Positions 29,064-38,839 of a DNA stretch of 64,000 bases are shown here, one piece after another. The notes under the pieces are model-generated. The model did not search any database and was not told the origin of the DNA. It saw only the letters and a list, made by a program, of their open reading frames with translations. The stretch's first letter is position 1, and every line of letters starts with the position of its first letter. The DNA is from Actinomycetota bacterium (lineage in GTDB: Bacteria > Actinomycetota > Actinomycetes > Streptosporangiales > Streptosporangiaceae): NCBI GenBank assembly GCA_027313705.1, contig DAHVDE010000005.1, positions 44,520 through 108,519 on the forward strand, in the 5' to 3' direction. The position numbers were made by a program, and so were the translations under genes.

Positions 29064-29846
29064 ATGGGGAAACATCGACGCGCGCCAAGCGCGCGCTCCA
29101 GGCTGGCGGCGGCGCTGCGTGGCGGCGGCATCGCCGGGGCGCTGGTACTTAGCGTGTTTGCCGGCGCCGAGCTGTTCTCTTACACGGCGGGGCAGGCAGG
29201 TGCGGGGCACGCGGCCGCGATCGGCGGCTCCGCGCACGCCAGGCTGAGTCCGGCGGTGTCATCCCCCGCTTCCCGTAGCACAGGCGGGCCCGACGGCGCG
29301 GCATCGGCCCCGGCTTCTGCGTCGCGGACGGCAAGCAAGGCACCGCCGGCTCGCGTGGACGGAAGCGAAGTTACCGCCGTCGGGGATTCTGTCATGGTCG
29401 CCGCGACTCCCGCGCTTGACCAGGCGCTGCCGGGAATCTACGTCAACGCACTGGTCGGCAGGCAGTTCTACGCCGGCTTGCAGGTCATCGAGCAGCTTAA
29501 GTCGGCTGGTCAGCTACGGCCGGTCGTGGTCGTGGGCCTCGGCACCAACGGCACGGTCACCGCGGGCGAGATCAGCCAGTTGTTCGCAGAGATCGGTCCT
29601 GGCCGGCGCCTGGTACTCGTCAACACCTACGAGGCGAGGTCGTGGGAGCAGGAGGTCAACTCCACGCTAGCCGCGGCGGTCGCTTCCCATCCGGATACCA
29701 CCGCCCTGGCCAACTGGTACGGCACGGTCGATCATCGCACTTACCTGCTCTGGCCAGACGGCATCCATCCGCAGCCAGCCGGCGGCGTGGCCTACGCGAA
29801 GATGCTCAGGGCGGCGCTCGAAAAGGTCGCTAGCCTGCCTGGCTGA
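29064..29846 (+). CDS. secreted SGNH hydrolase-type protein
   Basis: A basic N-terminus and one hydrophobic helix (GIAGALVLSVFAGAELF) lead to an Ala/Ser/Pro-rich spacer and an SGNH domain. It has block I AVGDSVMVAA, block III GLGTNGT and block V DGIHPQPAG carrying the Asp-His pair. This is the domain found at the C-terminus of OatA-like acyltransferases, so O-acetyl transfer to, or removal from, a cell-wall polymer is plausible. The acyltransferase-3 membrane part is missing. The 3' end overlaps the convergent DUF1707 gene by 17 nt. Confidence 0.8.
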   Translation: MGKHRRAPSARSRLAAALRGGGIAGALVLSVFAGAELFSYTAGQAGAGHAAAIGGSAHARLSPAVSSPASRSTGGPDGAASAPASASRTASKAPPARVDGSEVTAVGDSVMVAATPALDQALPGIYVNALVGRQFYAGLQVIEQLKSAGQLRPVVVVGLGTNGTVTAGEISQLFAEIGPGRRLVLVNTYEARSWEQEVNSTLAAAVASHPDTTALANWYGTVDHRTYLLWPDGIHPQPAGGVAYAKMLRAALEKVASLPG

Positions 29847-30552
29847 GACGGCGCTGGTCGGTGCCGATCTCGTACTCGGCGCCTGCCCACAACGGCACGG
29901 GGAGCGGCTGCCTGGTCAGCCACTGCCAGAGGGTGCGCCTGCGGCGCCTTGGCCGGGCGGTGATGTTGCCGCTGCCGACCTTGCCAGCCAGGCTGACCCG
30001 CAGCCTGACCGGCACGTCGGGTCCCCAAGGCGTCTTGACGTGCACGTTTCCGCTGCGGACGGCGACGTCGTCGGCGTCGACCGCGATGCCGGGCTTGGTG
30101 ACGATGTACACGTTGCCGCTTCGCACCTCGGCCTCGATGTCGAGCACGGAGTGCGTGATGATCGCCTGGGTCAGGTCGAGTTTCACGTTGCCGCTAGTGA
30201 CCTTGAGCTCGATGCGCTTGGGCACCACCCAGCGGCCGTCCCTGACCGCTTTGCCGCTCCGGCAGTCGATCCTGACCACGTCCTTGGGCGTGACCTGCGC
30301 GGGCTCGGCCGTCACCGAAGCCGCGGCTGCCCCGGTCGGCAGGTCGGCGGTCAGCCTGGCCAGCTCGCCGTAGGTGCGCGCGTTGAAAGCTATCTCAAGC
30401 CGTTCGTCGAGTTCCTCGGCAGTGAGCCTGCCATCGCCGGCCGCGACGCGCAGGATCTCGATCACCGCGTCCCTGTCGCCGTGTGAGGCGCGCAACTGAC
30501 TCGGCGCCGGCTTGGCTTCTTCTGGCTCTCTCGGCGCTACATCGCCCATCAT
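29830..30552 (-). CDS. DUF1707 domain protein with a DUF4097-like beta-helix part
   Basis: The N-terminal DUF1707 domain is clear from LRASHGDRDAVIEILRVAAGDGRLTAEELDERLEIAF and the ARTYGELARLTADLP end. The second half consists of short strand repeats with SGNVxxxx units (KVTSGNVKLDL, EVRSGNVYIVT, AVRSGNVHVKT), a DUF4097-like adhesin or beta-helix fold. DUF1707 is an actinobacterial domain of unknown role, often in cell-envelope proteins. ATG at 30552 is chosen because AAGG lies 7 nt upstream. No membrane helix is evident. Confidence 0.8.
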   Translation of the reverse strand: MMGDVAPREPEEAKPAPSQLRASHGDRDAVIEILRVAAGDGRLTAEELDERLEIAFNARTYGELARLTADLPTGAAAASVTAEPAQVTPKDVVRIDCRSGKAVRDGRWVVPKRIELKVTSGNVKLDLTQAIITHSVLDIEAEVRSGNVYIVTKPGIAVDADDVAVRSGNVHVKTPWGPDVPVRLRVSLAGKVGSGNITARPRRRRRTLWQWLTRQPLPVPLWAGAEYEIGTDQRRLSQAG

Positions 30553-30618
30553 GGACAAACCTTAAGCCAGGCGCGGTCATCTGGCACTCCTGGAACTCCA
30601 GTTGTGAAATTAACGTTA

Positions 30619-31590
30619 TTACTCGTCACTGAAAGTCACTTCGACTTGCTGCTCAGGAACGCGTCGCATCTGCAGCGGCTGAAGCGCGAGGGCGGCACGG
30701 TCGGCCTTGGTGTAAGGCGGGGGCGCGAGCGAGCGGGGATACAGCTTCCCCGCCCTGACCACGTTGACCTCCGCCGCGTAGATTGTGAGCTGGACGACCA
30801 GGTAGATCCAGGCGATGAGGGCAAGCACCACCCCGAAGATGTGGTACACGGATCCGCTGGTGAGGAAGTGCGACACGACGAGCGCGCCGCCCGCCTGAAG
30901 CACGGTCCACAGCACCCCCGCGATCATGGCGCCTGGCACCAGGTCACGCGTCGGCACCAGGCTGGGCGTGATGACACGGTAGCCGAGCAGGTACATCGCG
31001 ATGTTGACGGCGATGGCGACGATATCAGCGATGACCAGGAGGGCCACGCTATGGTGCCCGAATGCGCTCAGGCTGGCCAGGCCGGTCGTCACGACCACGC
31101 CGACGAGCAGCACAAGCAGGAAAAGGCCTGCCCGGCTGAGCCGGTGCAGGTAGTTTGGCCGCTCGGGACCAGGGATGTTCCAGACCTGCGCCATCGTGAA
31201 CATCGCCGTCTGGGCCAGGGATGAAGTACCCCAGATCACGATGAGCAAGCCGACGATCAGGCCGATCAGGCTTGACCTGTGCAGCGCGCTGACGTTCTGG
31301 GTGAGCTCGTCCCCGATGAGCGGGAACTGCTTGGCGACCGCCGAGGTGACGTTGTGCCGCAGCACGGGATTAGCGGAAGCCACCAGGCCGAGCACGGTGG
31401 TGAGCACGAGCAGGAGCGGGAACAAGGTGACGAAACCCGTGTGCGTCAGGCTGGCGGCAAGCTGGCCGCCGTTATCGTCACCGTACTTCTTGATCACGCC
31501 GAACGCGAACGCCGCAGGCTTGCGGCGCTGCTGCCACCGGTCCAGGCCGCGGATCATGCGCTGGAGGGTACTGAGCGGGGCGCTGTTCAT
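30619..31590 (-). CDS. YihY/BrkB family inner-membrane protein
   Basis: The 323 residues contain six transmembrane helices and the family landmarks: a GGQLAASLTHTGFVTLFPLLLVL start of the first helix pair, LGLVASANPVLRH, a central GLLIVIWGTSSLAQ and a YLLGYRVITP loop. The family was once called ribonuclease BN, but it is now regarded as a membrane protein of uncertain transport function. ATG at 31590 with AAGGA 8 nt upstream. It is divergent from the mannosyltransferase gene. Confidence 0.88.
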   Translation of the reverse strand: MNSAPLSTLQRMIRGLDRWQQRRKPAAFAFGVIKKYGDDNGGQLAASLTHTGFVTLFPLLLVLTTVLGLVASANPVLRHNVTSAVAKQFPLIGDELTQNVSALHRSSLIGLIVGLLIVIWGTSSLAQTAMFTMAQVWNIPGPERPNYLHRLSRAGLFLLVLLVGVVVTTGLASLSAFGHHSVALLVIADIVAIAVNIAMYLLGYRVITPSLVPTRDLVPGAMIAGVLWTVLQAGGALVVSHFLTSGSVYHIFGVVLALIAWIYLVVQLTIYAAEVNVVRAGKLYPRSLAPPPYTKADRAALALQPLQMRRVPEQQVEVTFSDE

Positions 31591-31755
31591 CCGGGCTATC
31601 CTTGAGTGCCCTGGTTACCTGGCGGTAGCCAGGGGGGACAGCTTCTTTGCGTTAGGTGCTTGACCTGCTGCTACCTGCGAACTTATCATCTACTGTTTGC
31701 CTTAACGTCACGTTGCCGGAGTCTGCCGCTGCCTTGAATCGGCGAAGGTGTTGGT

Positions 31756-32904
31756 GTGCGGATCGCCTATGTAACTGAGTCCTTCCCACCTGTCGTAAAC
31801 GGCGTTGCCATCACCGCGATGCGCGTAGCCGAGCACCTGGTCCGCCGTGGCCACGAACCCATTATTATCGCGCCGCAGGCGGCTCCCGGTTCGTCGTGGC
31901 CGGACGCCGATTTTTGTTACCCAGTGGTGAGGATGCCCTCCGTGGGGTTGCCTGTCTACCCCGATTTCCGGTTCGGTTTGCCAGGACCGCAGATCAGGGC
32001 GGTGATCGCCGAGCACGGCGCCGACCTGGTTCACCTGGCAGGACCCGTTTTCTTCGGCGCAAGCGGCGGGGCAGCCGCGAGGAAGCTCGGGCTGCCTGTG
32101 GTCGCGGTCTACGCAACCGACATGGCGGCCTACGCCCGGACTTATCATCTCGGCAGGCAGGGCGAGAAGTTCGCGTGGTGGCTGACGCGCCGCACTCACA
32201 ACCAGTGCGACTGCACGCTCTCCCCGTCGACCGCTACCGCCGTCGACCTGGTAGCCAGGGGTTTCGAGCGAGTCAGCGTCTGGGGCCGCGGCGTGGACAC
32301 AGAACGATTCGACCCGGCCAGGCGCAGCGAGAAACTCAGGGCACAAATCGCGCCTGACGGCGAGCTGATCGTGGGCTACGTCGGGCGGGTAGCCGCGGAA
32401 AAGCGCCTTGACCTCCTCGGCGGCGTCGCCGCGCTGCCCGGCGTGAAGCTGGTGATCGTCGGCGGCGGCCCGAACGACTCGATCGCGCGGCGTCAGCTGC
32501 CCACGGCGCTGTTCCTTGGCCAAAGGCAGGGCGAGGAACTGGCCAGGATCTACGCGAGTCTCGATATTTTCGTGCACAGCGGTCCGCATGAGACGTTCGG
32601 CAACACCCTGCAGGAGGCGGCCGCCAGCGGCCTGCCCGTGGTGGCGCCGAAGGCAGGCGGCCCGCTTGACATCGTGGAGGACGGCGTGACAGGGTTCCTG
32701 GTCACCCCTGGTGACGCGGACGCGATCACGGACAAGGTGTCCGCGCTCGCGGCCGACTGGCAGCTTCGCGCCGCCACCGGGCACGCGGCAAGGCGCAGCA
32801 TGCTGGTTCGCTCCTGGGCGGCCAGGGGCGACGAGTTGATCAGTCATTACGAGGACGTGCTACGCCGGCCGCAAACGGCCGGCGTCGTGGGAGCGGCGGC
32901 ATGA
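31756..32904 (+). CDS. GT4-family alpha-mannosyltransferase (MgtA/PimB-like)
   Basis: The GT-B fold is evident from the N-terminal RIAYVTESFPPVVNGVA block, VYATDMAAYARTY, GRGVDTERFDP, YVGRVAAEKRLDLL and the nucleotide-sugar motif HETFGNTLQEAAASGLPVVAPKAGG. These match GDP-mannose-dependent alpha-mannosyltransferases of the MgtA/PimB type, which add mannose to phosphatidylinositol or glucuronosyl lipids at the inner leaflet. Which acceptor applies cannot be read. GTG start. The last 4 nt overlap the next gene (ATGA), so the two are translationally coupled. Confidence 0.85.
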   Translation: MRIAYVTESFPPVVNGVAITAMRVAEHLVRRGHEPIIIAPQAAPGSSWPDADFCYPVVRMPSVGLPVYPDFRFGLPGPQIRAVIAEHGADLVHLAGPVFFGASGGAAARKLGLPVVAVYATDMAAYARTYHLGRQGEKFAWWLTRRTHNQCDCTLSPSTATAVDLVARGFERVSVWGRGVDTERFDPARRSEKLRAQIAPDGELIVGYVGRVAAEKRLDLLGGVAALPGVKLVIVGGGPNDSIARRQLPTALFLGQRQGEELARIYASLDIFVHSGPHETFGNTLQEAAASGLPVVAPKAGGPLDIVEDGVTGFLVTPGDADAITDKVSALAADWQLRAATGHAARRSMLVRSWAARGDELISHYEDVLRRPQTAGVVGAAA

Positions 32905-33710
32905 CGACCTTCACCGCGCTTGGTGATTCAATCACGCTCGGCGTCGGCGATCCTGTCAGGCCGGCGGGCGAGCAGCGCCGGGCCTGGCGCGGCTGGGCAG
33001 CGCTGCTCGCCGAGTCCATGCCTGAGCCCATGTTTCATAACCTGGCCTCCAACGGAGCCTGCGCGGCCGACATCGCTCGTGACCAGCTTCCCAGGGCACT
33101 GGCGAGGAATCCAGATGTGGCCAGCGTGGTCTTCGGCATTAATGACACCCTGCGCCCAGGCTTTGACCCTGACAAGATCGAGGCGGCGGCCGCTCACACG
33201 GTTGGCGCGCTCCGCGCCGCGGGCGCGCACGTGCTCACCATGCGGTTGCCTGACTCCGGCTGGATGCTCGGCCTTCCCGACGCCCTCGCCAAGCCACTTG
33301 CCCGCCGTACCGGCGCGGTCAACGCCGCGCTCGACTCGGTGGCGCAGCGCTTCGGCACGATCCATTTCGACGCCGCTGGCAACCCGGCGACGTACGAGAA
33401 GCGGATGTGGGCGGTTGACCGGCTGCACCCGAACGAGCGCGGGCACCGGCTGATCGCCAGGTCTTTTCATGACCTCCTGACGGCGGCAAGCGTGCCGATG
33501 GGCACGATCCCTGATGCCGAGCCGCAGAATCCGCCGCCGACCAAACTCGCGCAGTTCGCCTGGATGTCCACGAAGGGCACGGCCTGGGTGCTGAAGCGAT
33601 CAACCGATCTCGTGCCCTATCTGGTAGCGATGGCCGTCCGCGAGATGTGGATGAGGGGCGAAACCGATGACACCGCTCAGTCAGACGAAGAGCAGGCCGT
33701 AGCGGCCTAA
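32901..33710 (+). CDS. SGNH/GDSL hydrolase
   Basis: Block I is [13 protein letters not shown] near the N-terminus, block II holds [12 protein letters not shown], block III is [10 protein letters not shown] and block V is [14 protein letters not shown] with the Asp-His pair. There is no signal peptide, so it acts in the cytoplasm or at the inner face of the membrane. A helical C-terminal part (about 195-269) carries [21 protein letters not shown], perhaps membrane-associated. It is coupled to the upstream mannosyltransferase by a 4-nt overlap, which suggests deacylation of a mannosylated lipid. Its stop overlaps the convergent MFS gene. Confidence 0.85.
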   Translation: MTTFTALGDSITLGVGDPVRPAGEQRRAWRGWAALLAESMPEPMFHNLASNGACAADIARDQLPRALARNPDVASVVFGINDTLRPGFDPDKIEAAAAHTVGALRAAGAHVLTMRLPDSGWMLGLPDALAKPLARRTGAVNAALDSVAQRFGTIHFDAAGNPATYEKRMWAVDRLHPNERGHRLIARSFHDLLTAASVPMGTIPDAEPQNPPPTKLAQFAWMSTKGTAWVLKRSTDLVPYLVAMAVREMWMRGETDDTAQSDEEQAVAA

Positions 33711-35788
33711 GCCGGGCCGGTCCCGCCGCGCGCCCCGTGACGGGCCGGCCTTCCCCCGGCGAAGTCCAGGTCCCTGCCGGGGTGCTCGCTGCTTGCGGCC
33801 AGTTCGTGCGTGATCTGCGTCAGCAACTGGAGCAGCGACGCGTGCAACTCCGGATGCCATCCGTCAAGCTCCTGCGCGATCCGCGCCTCCCGCGCGGCGA
33901 ACAGCCGCCTGTAGGCGTCCTGCCCCGCGGCCGTGAGCTCAGCGGGCCCGGTTGCTTGCGCCCCCGCGGACGTGACGAACCCGGCCGCGGTCAGTTCTTC
34001 GAGCCGCGAGCCGAGGTCGGCGGTACTGATGTTCAGGCGTCGCGCCAGTTCGGTCCGCGGTGCTCCGCTGTGCTCGCCTACCCGCAGCAGCAGCCAGGCC
34101 GCCCGCGGCGACAGGGAGAGCCCTGAAATCTCGACCAGGCTGCCGTAGACGGCCCGGCGTGCCTCGCGCCCGAGCAGCGAGCAGATGGCCCGCCTCATCT
34201 CCTGCTCTGAAGTCCTGATCGTCGGCCGCGCCGTGGGCGCAAGCCGGTCGGCCTGGTCTACCGCCGTGGCGGTGGCTCGCAACGGGAGTTCCTTGAGCGT
34301 CCATGTCAGGGCAAAGGCCAGCGCTCCGACCGGTACAGCGGCGAGAAACACCGTGCGTATCGACGCGGCATAGCCGGCAACCAGCGCGGCGTGCAGCGGA
34401 GCCGGCAGCCTGGCCAGAACGGCAGGGCTGGCACCGCTCGTGATGCCCACGCCAGGCGGAAGCGTGAGACCGTGCAGCGCACGGGTGATATTGCCTGGCA
34501 GCACGTTATCGAAGATCGCGCCGAACACCGCGGTACCGAAAGAACCGCCGATCGACCTGAAGAACGTCGCCCCAGAGGTGCCCGCGCCGAGATCGGCATA
34601 GCCGACGGCGTTCTGCACGGCGATGACCAGGACCTGCATCGTCGCCCCGATGCCGACGCCGAGCACGAACATCCAGGCAGATGACGCCAGCACGGTCGTC
34701 GTCACGCCGAGTTGGGAAAGCAGGTACAACCCCAAGGTCAGCATGGCGGTCCCGATGACGGGGAAGATCTTGTACCGCCCCCACCTGGAGATTAGCTGTC
34801 CCGTGCCGATCGAGGTCGCCAGCAGCCCGGCCATCAGCGGCAGCAGCCTGATCCCTGACGCGGTCGGGCTGACACCGCGTACGACCTGCTCGTACTGCGG
34901 CAGGTAGGTCAGCGCCCCGAACATGGCGAATCCCACCACGAAGCCGATCGCCGATGACGCCGCGAACACCGGCTGCCTGAACAAGCGCAGCGGCAGCACA
35001 GGTTCGGCGGCCCGCCGCTCGGCCAGCACGAAACCCCCGATGAAGGCCACCCCGAGCACTCCGAGCGTAATGATCGGACCAGAAGACCAGGCGAACGTGA
35101 CCCCGCCGAGCGAGGTGAGCAGCACCAGGCAGGTCGCCGCGCCACCGATCATGATCGTGCCCAGGTAGTCGATCGAGTGCTTTTGCCTGCTGAGCGAGCC
35201 AGGCAGGACAGCGGCCACGACCACGAGCGCGACGATCCCGATCGGCACGTTGACGTAGAACACCCAGCGCCACGACAAGGTGTCCACGAAGAAGCCGCCG
35301 ATGAGCGGTCCGATCACGCTGGTGACCCCGAACACCGCGCCGAACAGGCCCTGGTACCTGCCGCGTTCACGGGGCGGCACGATATCGCCGACGATGGTCT
35401 GAGCGCCCACCATGAGCCCGCCGCCGCCGATGCCCTGGAGCGCGCGGAAGATGATCAGCTCGGTGATCGTCTGCGAGATACCGGAAAGCACCGAGCCGGC
35501 CAGGAAGATCACGATTGCGGCCTGGAAGAAGGTCTTCCGCCCGTACAGATCTCCCAGCTTGCCCCAAAGCGGCGTGGACACCGTTGACGCCAGCAGGTAG
35601 GCGGTCACGATCCAGGAGAGCCTGGACAGATTGTGCAGGTCCCCGGCGATCGTCGGCAGGGCGGTGGCCACGATCGTCTGGTCAAGGGCGGCGAGCAGCA
35701 TGCCGAGCAGCAGCCCGCTCATGATGATGAGCACTTGCCGTCTGCCGAGGCTCGGGGCAGTGGCGGGAGGCTGCGCGGTCGGCGTCAT
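33707..35788 (-). CDS. MFS drug exporter (DHA2, 14 TMS) fused to a MarR-type domain
   Basis: The first part, about 500 residues, is a DHA2/EmrB-QacA exporter with [17 protein letters not shown], the motif [14 protein letters not shown] and motif [24 protein letters not shown]. At about 530 a second domain begins. It has [38 protein letters not shown], then [33 protein letters not shown], a winged helix of the MarR type. Such a fusion would join proton-driven drug export to a cytosolic sensor or DNA-binding module. One reading frame covers both, with no stop or frame break between them. Stop overlaps the convergent SGNH gene. Confidence 0.85.
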   Translation of the reverse strand: MTPTAQPPATAPSLGRRQVLIIMSGLLLGMLLAALDQTIVATALPTIAGDLHNLSRLSWIVTAYLLASTVSTPLWGKLGDLYGRKTFFQAAIVIFLAGSVLSGISQTITELIIFRALQGIGGGGLMVGAQTIVGDIVPPRERGRYQGLFGAVFGVTSVIGPLIGGFFVDTLSWRWVFYVNVPIGIVALVVVAAVLPGSLSRQKHSIDYLGTIMIGGAATCLVLLTSLGGVTFAWSSGPIITLGVLGVAFIGGFVLAERRAAEPVLPLRLFRQPVFAASSAIGFVVGFAMFGALTYLPQYEQVVRGVSPTASGIRLLPLMAGLLATSIGTGQLISRWGRYKIFPVIGTAMLTLGLYLLSQLGVTTTVLASSAWMFVLGVGIGATMQVLVIAVQNAVGYADLGAGTSGATFFRSIGGSFGTAVFGAIFDNVLPGNITRALHGLTLPPGVGITSGASPAVLARLPAPLHAALVAGYAASIRTVFLAAVPVGALAFALTWTLKELPLRATATAVDQADRLAPTARPTIRTSEQEMRRAICSLLGREARRAVYGSLVEISGLSLSPRAAWLLLRVGEHSGAPRTELARRLNISTADLGSRLEELTAAGFVTSAGAQATGPAELTAAGQDAYRRLFAAREARIAQELDGWHPELHASLLQLLTQITHELAASSEHPGRDLDFAGGRPARHGARGGTGPA

Positions 35789-35836
35789 GTGTACCTGCTA
35801 CCCAGGATCCGCGGCGGACGGACAGTCGCCCGGCGC

Positions 35837-36820
35837 TTACTCATCTGGCGGCGGCACGGGAACGGGCGGCGGCACGGGAACGGGCGGCGCCACGGGAACG
35901 GGCAGTGCGGCATGCACAGGCAGGACTGCCGCGATCTGCGGCCCTGGGTCGGTCACCGGCACCGGGGTGGCACTCGTGCTGGCGAGATGGGCGATCCCCC
36001 AGGTGGCGAGGATCGCCGCAGCGGACTCGACGACGATCCTTGCCGGCCCGCCGCCCAGTCGCTCGTGGTAGACGAACAGGCCGAGCAGCGATCCGACCAC
36101 AGGGTCAAGCACGGCGAACACCGGCAGGAAAGCGGCGAGCGCGGCGGCGCGGTACCCGTTCTGCTGCATCGTGTAGGTCATCAGGCCGACCACGACAAGC
36201 AGGTAGAGCCTGGGATCGGCGAACACGGCGAACTGGCGGCTGCCCGCCAGGAAAGCCACGGTCTTGGTCAGCGCGTCTGTTACCCCGGCGGCGACACCGC
36301 CGCCGATGCCGAGCGCGAGCGCACGGCGCACAGAGTGCAGCCTGACCGCGATCAGGACCGCGCCGCCGGCCAGGATGAACGCCCCGAGGGCGGCCAGGCC
36401 GAGTTGCCTGGTGCCCGCTACTTGCTGGCCGCCCGATGGCTGGGAGGCGACGAGGAAAGCGGCAAGTCCGGCGAACGTCGCGATCGCCGCCGCCCACTGA
36501 ACCGGTCGCATCCGGCGGCGCTCGACCCATGATGACAAGGCGAGAGCAACGAGAAGGCTGCTGGCCAGCACGGGTTCGATGACGACCAGCCTGCCGGTGC
36601 CCAGTGCGGCAGCCTGGAGTGAGATGCTCGCGATGATCGCCGCGAAGCCGAGCACCCAGAGCGGCCGGCGGAACAGGCGCATGAGCACGCCGGTGTCGAA
36701 AGCAGCCTGCGAGGGCAGTGCGGAAGCCACCCGCTGCTGAAGTACGTTGGCGCCCGCGAAGCAGATGGCGGCGGCCACGGCAAGCAGCACGGCGGCGGGT
36801 TGGGCCAGGATGCCGGTCAT
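35837..36820 (-). CDS. DMT/EamA-like transporter with a Pro-rich tail
   Basis: Nine or ten transmembrane helices are visible. An N-terminal half (LLAVAAAICFAGANVLQQRVA, then RLVVIEPVLASSLLVAL) is repeated in the C-terminal half (AFLPVFAVLDPVVGSLLGLFVYHE), as in the DMT superfamily. The protein ends in a PVPV-PPP repeat tail encoded by 18-bp DNA repeats. The substrate is unknown. It lies 48 bp upstream of, and in the same direction as, nothing essential to it: the MFS-MarR gene follows on the same strand, so co-transcription is possible. Confidence 0.8.
   Translation of the reverse strand: MTGILAQPAAVLLAVAAAICFAGANVLQQRVASALPSQAAFDTGVLMRLFRRPLWVLGFAAIIASISLQAAALGTGRLVVIEPVLASSLLVALALSSWVERRRMRPVQWAAAIATFAGLAAFLVASQPSGGQQVAGTRQLGLAALGAFILAGGAVLIAVRLHSVRRALALGIGGGVAAGVTDALTKTVAFLAGSRQFAVFADPRLYLLVVVGLMTYTMQQNGYRAAALAAFLPVFAVLDPVVGSLLGLFVYHERLGGGPARIVVESAAAILATWGIAHLASTSATPVPVTDPGPQIAAVLPVHAALPVPVAPPVPVPPPVPVPPPDE
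35858..35911 (-). repeat. three 18-bp repeats inside the transporter 3' end
   Basis: GGGAACGGGCGGCGGCAC and two variants follow each other at 35858, 35876 and 35894, with a partial copy at 35845. They encode the repeated Val-Pro-Val-Pro/Ala-Pro-Pro units at the C-terminus. Confidence 0.85.
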
Positions 36821-36960
36821 GCTATGTCCGCCACTAGCTGACTGGCGGCGATCTGCGAGCCATGTCCGACATCATGACGTGCGCCAGGCGGATAAGGCCA
36901 GCCTGCGTTCACCGGGGCGGTGATCGCGGTCAGGCCTTATCCCGCCTGACAGGCTCCTGC

Positions 36961-37857
36961 CTACCAGTAATGCGTGGTCGACGGCGAGCTGTTCACGATG
37001 CTGCCGACCATCTCGGGCGGTTCGAAGACCGACTGGATGGCTATCCTGCCCGGGCCGGTCAGGCGCAGCCACATCGACTTTGCCTGCCATCTGGCCGAAC
37101 TGAACCAGTACTGGCCCCTGGGGTACTCGACGTGCAGGTTCATGCGCACTGTCGGGTCTTTCCATATCAGGGCGTTCGGCTGAACCAGGATGCTCTGCCC
37201 GTGGTTCAGGTCCCTGATGAACGTATTGCCGGGTCCGTGCAGCAGCAGCAGGCCGTGACCGTCGCGGGCGGTGAACCTGTCCATCATCTGGCCGAGCGGG
37301 TAATGCCACTCCTGATCGTCACCGTCCTGGGTGGTGAACCAGATGCCCGATCGCTCCCACTGGTACTGGACGTTCGTGGTGGCGACAAGGAAGCGGTGCT
37401 CGACCACATCGACGGCGTGGCCGGCGGGCAGCGGGATCGCCAGGGTCTCGCCCGGCCTGTCAGCGCTGATCGCGACGTGACCTGGTCCTGAGGCCTGCAT
37501 CATGATCAGCGGCATGCCGGCGAGCACCCGGTTCCAGCCGCCGCCCATTTTCAGCGCCTCCAGGCGCACGTTGGGATCGGAGTGCAGGTATACGTGGTGG
37601 CTGAAGTAGAGCGAGTCCGCCGCGTCAAGCTTCATCTCGGCGACGGGAACCTGGGTGCCGCTGATCTGCGCAGTGGAACGGTTAAAGCGAATCCGCGCCA
37701 TGTCCTTGATCGCCGGCTGCTTGACCCAGCCCGAATCGGAGACCTTGAGCCTGATATCGATCGGGGCGCCGCAGCGGTCACAGGCCGTGCCCCCGCCAGC
37801 GCTCTGGTTGCGGCAGTACGGGCAGGTATAACTGCTCGTCGTAGTAGGAGTCGACAT
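36961..37857 (-). CDS. zinc-ribbon AIM24 family protein (paralogue A)
   Basis: An N-terminal zinc ribbon (CPYC and CDRC) is joined by a VSDSGW linker to an AIM24 (DUF124/TIGR00266-type) beta-sandwich of about 240 residues. The blocks include PVAEMKLDAADSLYFSHHVYLH, GPGHVAISAD, HAVDVVEHRFLVAT, GLLLLHGPGNTF and LTGPGRIAIQSVF. AIM24 domains form trimeric beta-structures found from bacteria to mitochondria, where they affect membrane organisation. It lies 8 nt after its paralogue (37866-38663) and shares the ribbon, linker and domain order, so this is a tandem duplication. Confidence 0.85.
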   Translation of the reverse strand: MSTPTTTSSYTCPYCRNQSAGGGTACDRCGAPIDIRLKVSDSGWVKQPAIKDMARIRFNRSTAQISGTQVPVAEMKLDAADSLYFSHHVYLHSDPNVRLEALKMGGGWNRVLAGMPLIMMQASGPGHVAISADRPGETLAIPLPAGHAVDVVEHRFLVATTNVQYQWERSGIWFTTQDGDDQEWHYPLGQMMDRFTARDGHGLLLLHGPGNTFIRDLNHGQSILVQPNALIWKDPTVRMNLHVEYPRGQYWFSSARWQAKSMWLRLTGPGRIAIQSVFEPPEMVGSIVNSSPSTTHYW

Positions 37858-37865
37858 GGCGGCCC

Positions 37866-38663
37866 CTACTCGCTGCCGTGATGGACGTACATGGACTGGA
37901 TGCCGACGCGACCTGGACCGGTCATCTCGGCGAGGAACATGTTGTGGCCCATCAGCCCGGTCTTGATGTTCTGCTTCACCGTGTTCATCTGAACCGAGGA
38001 GTCCTTGTAGAGGAAGCCGCCAGGCTCGACGATGATCTTCTCGCCAGGCGCGAGCGTCTTCTGGAAGACGTTGCCGTAGCCGTGCAACAGCAGCAGGCCC
38101 TGCTCCTGGTGAGTGATGAAGCGGTCCATGTACATGCCGCTGCCGCCATGCAGCACGTTGGCCAGGCCCTTGATCCGCACGAAGGAGTAGTTGAGCGAGT
38201 GCGTCCCGGCCAGGAACGCGTGCTCGCGCACGTCGATCTCCATGGAAGGATGCAGCGGCAGCACCACGACCTCGCCGGTGGCATCACGGGAGAATGCGAT
38301 CCTTCCCGGGCCGTGGGCCACGCTGACCACATGCGGCATGCCGCCAATAGTGCGCTTCATGCCGCCGCCGGTGTTCAGCGCCGACATCGGCACGTTGGGT
38401 TCCTTCCACAGCATCACGTGGTGCTCGAAGAACACCGAGTCGCCGTGGGCGAGGTTGATCTCGGCCACCGGCACGATCTCGCCCTCGACCTGGCAGGTGG
38501 AGTTGGAGAAGCGGAACTCGGTCATGTCCCTGAGCCTGGGCGCCTCGGCCCAGCCAGAGTCGGAGACCACGTTCCGCTGATCCAGCGGTGCGCCGCAGGT
38601 GTTGCAACTGGTCCGGCTGGCCTCGTTCTGCGCTTTACACCACTGACACTCGATCCGATCCAT
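37866..38663 (-). CDS. zinc-ribbon AIM24 family protein (paralogue B)
   Basis: From the ATG at 38663 the protein starts MDRIECQWC, and a second pair CNTC completes a zinc ribbon. The same VSDSGW linker follows, then the AIM24 domain (PVAEINLAHGDSVFFEHHVMLW, GPGRIAFSRD, EIDVREHAFLAG, GLLLLHGYGNVF, MTGPGRVGIQSMY). The frame is open upstream to 38753, but AGAAAGG lies before the 38663 ATG. It is the first of the AIM24 pair and sits 176 nt downstream of the SPFH gene, separated from it by a 13-bp hairpin. Confidence 0.85.
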   Translation of the reverse strand: MDRIECQWCKAQNEASRTSCNTCGAPLDQRNVVSDSGWAEAPRLRDMTEFRFSNSTCQVEGEIVPVAEINLAHGDSVFFEHHVMLWKEPNVPMSALNTGGGMKRTIGGMPHVVSVAHGPGRIAFSRDATGEVVVLPLHPSMEIDVREHAFLAGTHSLNYSFVRIKGLANVLHGGSGMYMDRFITHQEQGLLLLHGYGNVFQKTLAPGEKIIVEPGGFLYKDSSVQMNTVKQNIKTGLMGHNMFLAEMTGPGRVGIQSMYVHHGSE

Positions 38664-38768
38664 ATAGGCTGGCCTTTCTTCTTGTGATGGCCCCAAGCGG
38701 ACGAAGAGCCCGTTAAGCGGATCAAATCGTAACTCAGGGCCTGGTCGTCGCACGCGGTTATGCGTCAG

Positions 38769-38805
38769 TTACCTGGGGCCGGCCATCGGGGACGGCCCCA
38801 GGTAA
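38769..38805. terminator. hairpin between the SPFH gene and the AIM24 pair
   Basis: A perfect 13-bp stem (38769-38781 with 38793-38805) and an 11-nt loop lie 35 nt past the SPFH stop. It may end or attenuate SPFH transcription, so that the AIM24 pair is partly uncoupled from it. Confidence 0.65.
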
Positions 38806-38839
38806 ACCGGGCTCAGTTCTGCGGGGCGGCCGCGGCGCG

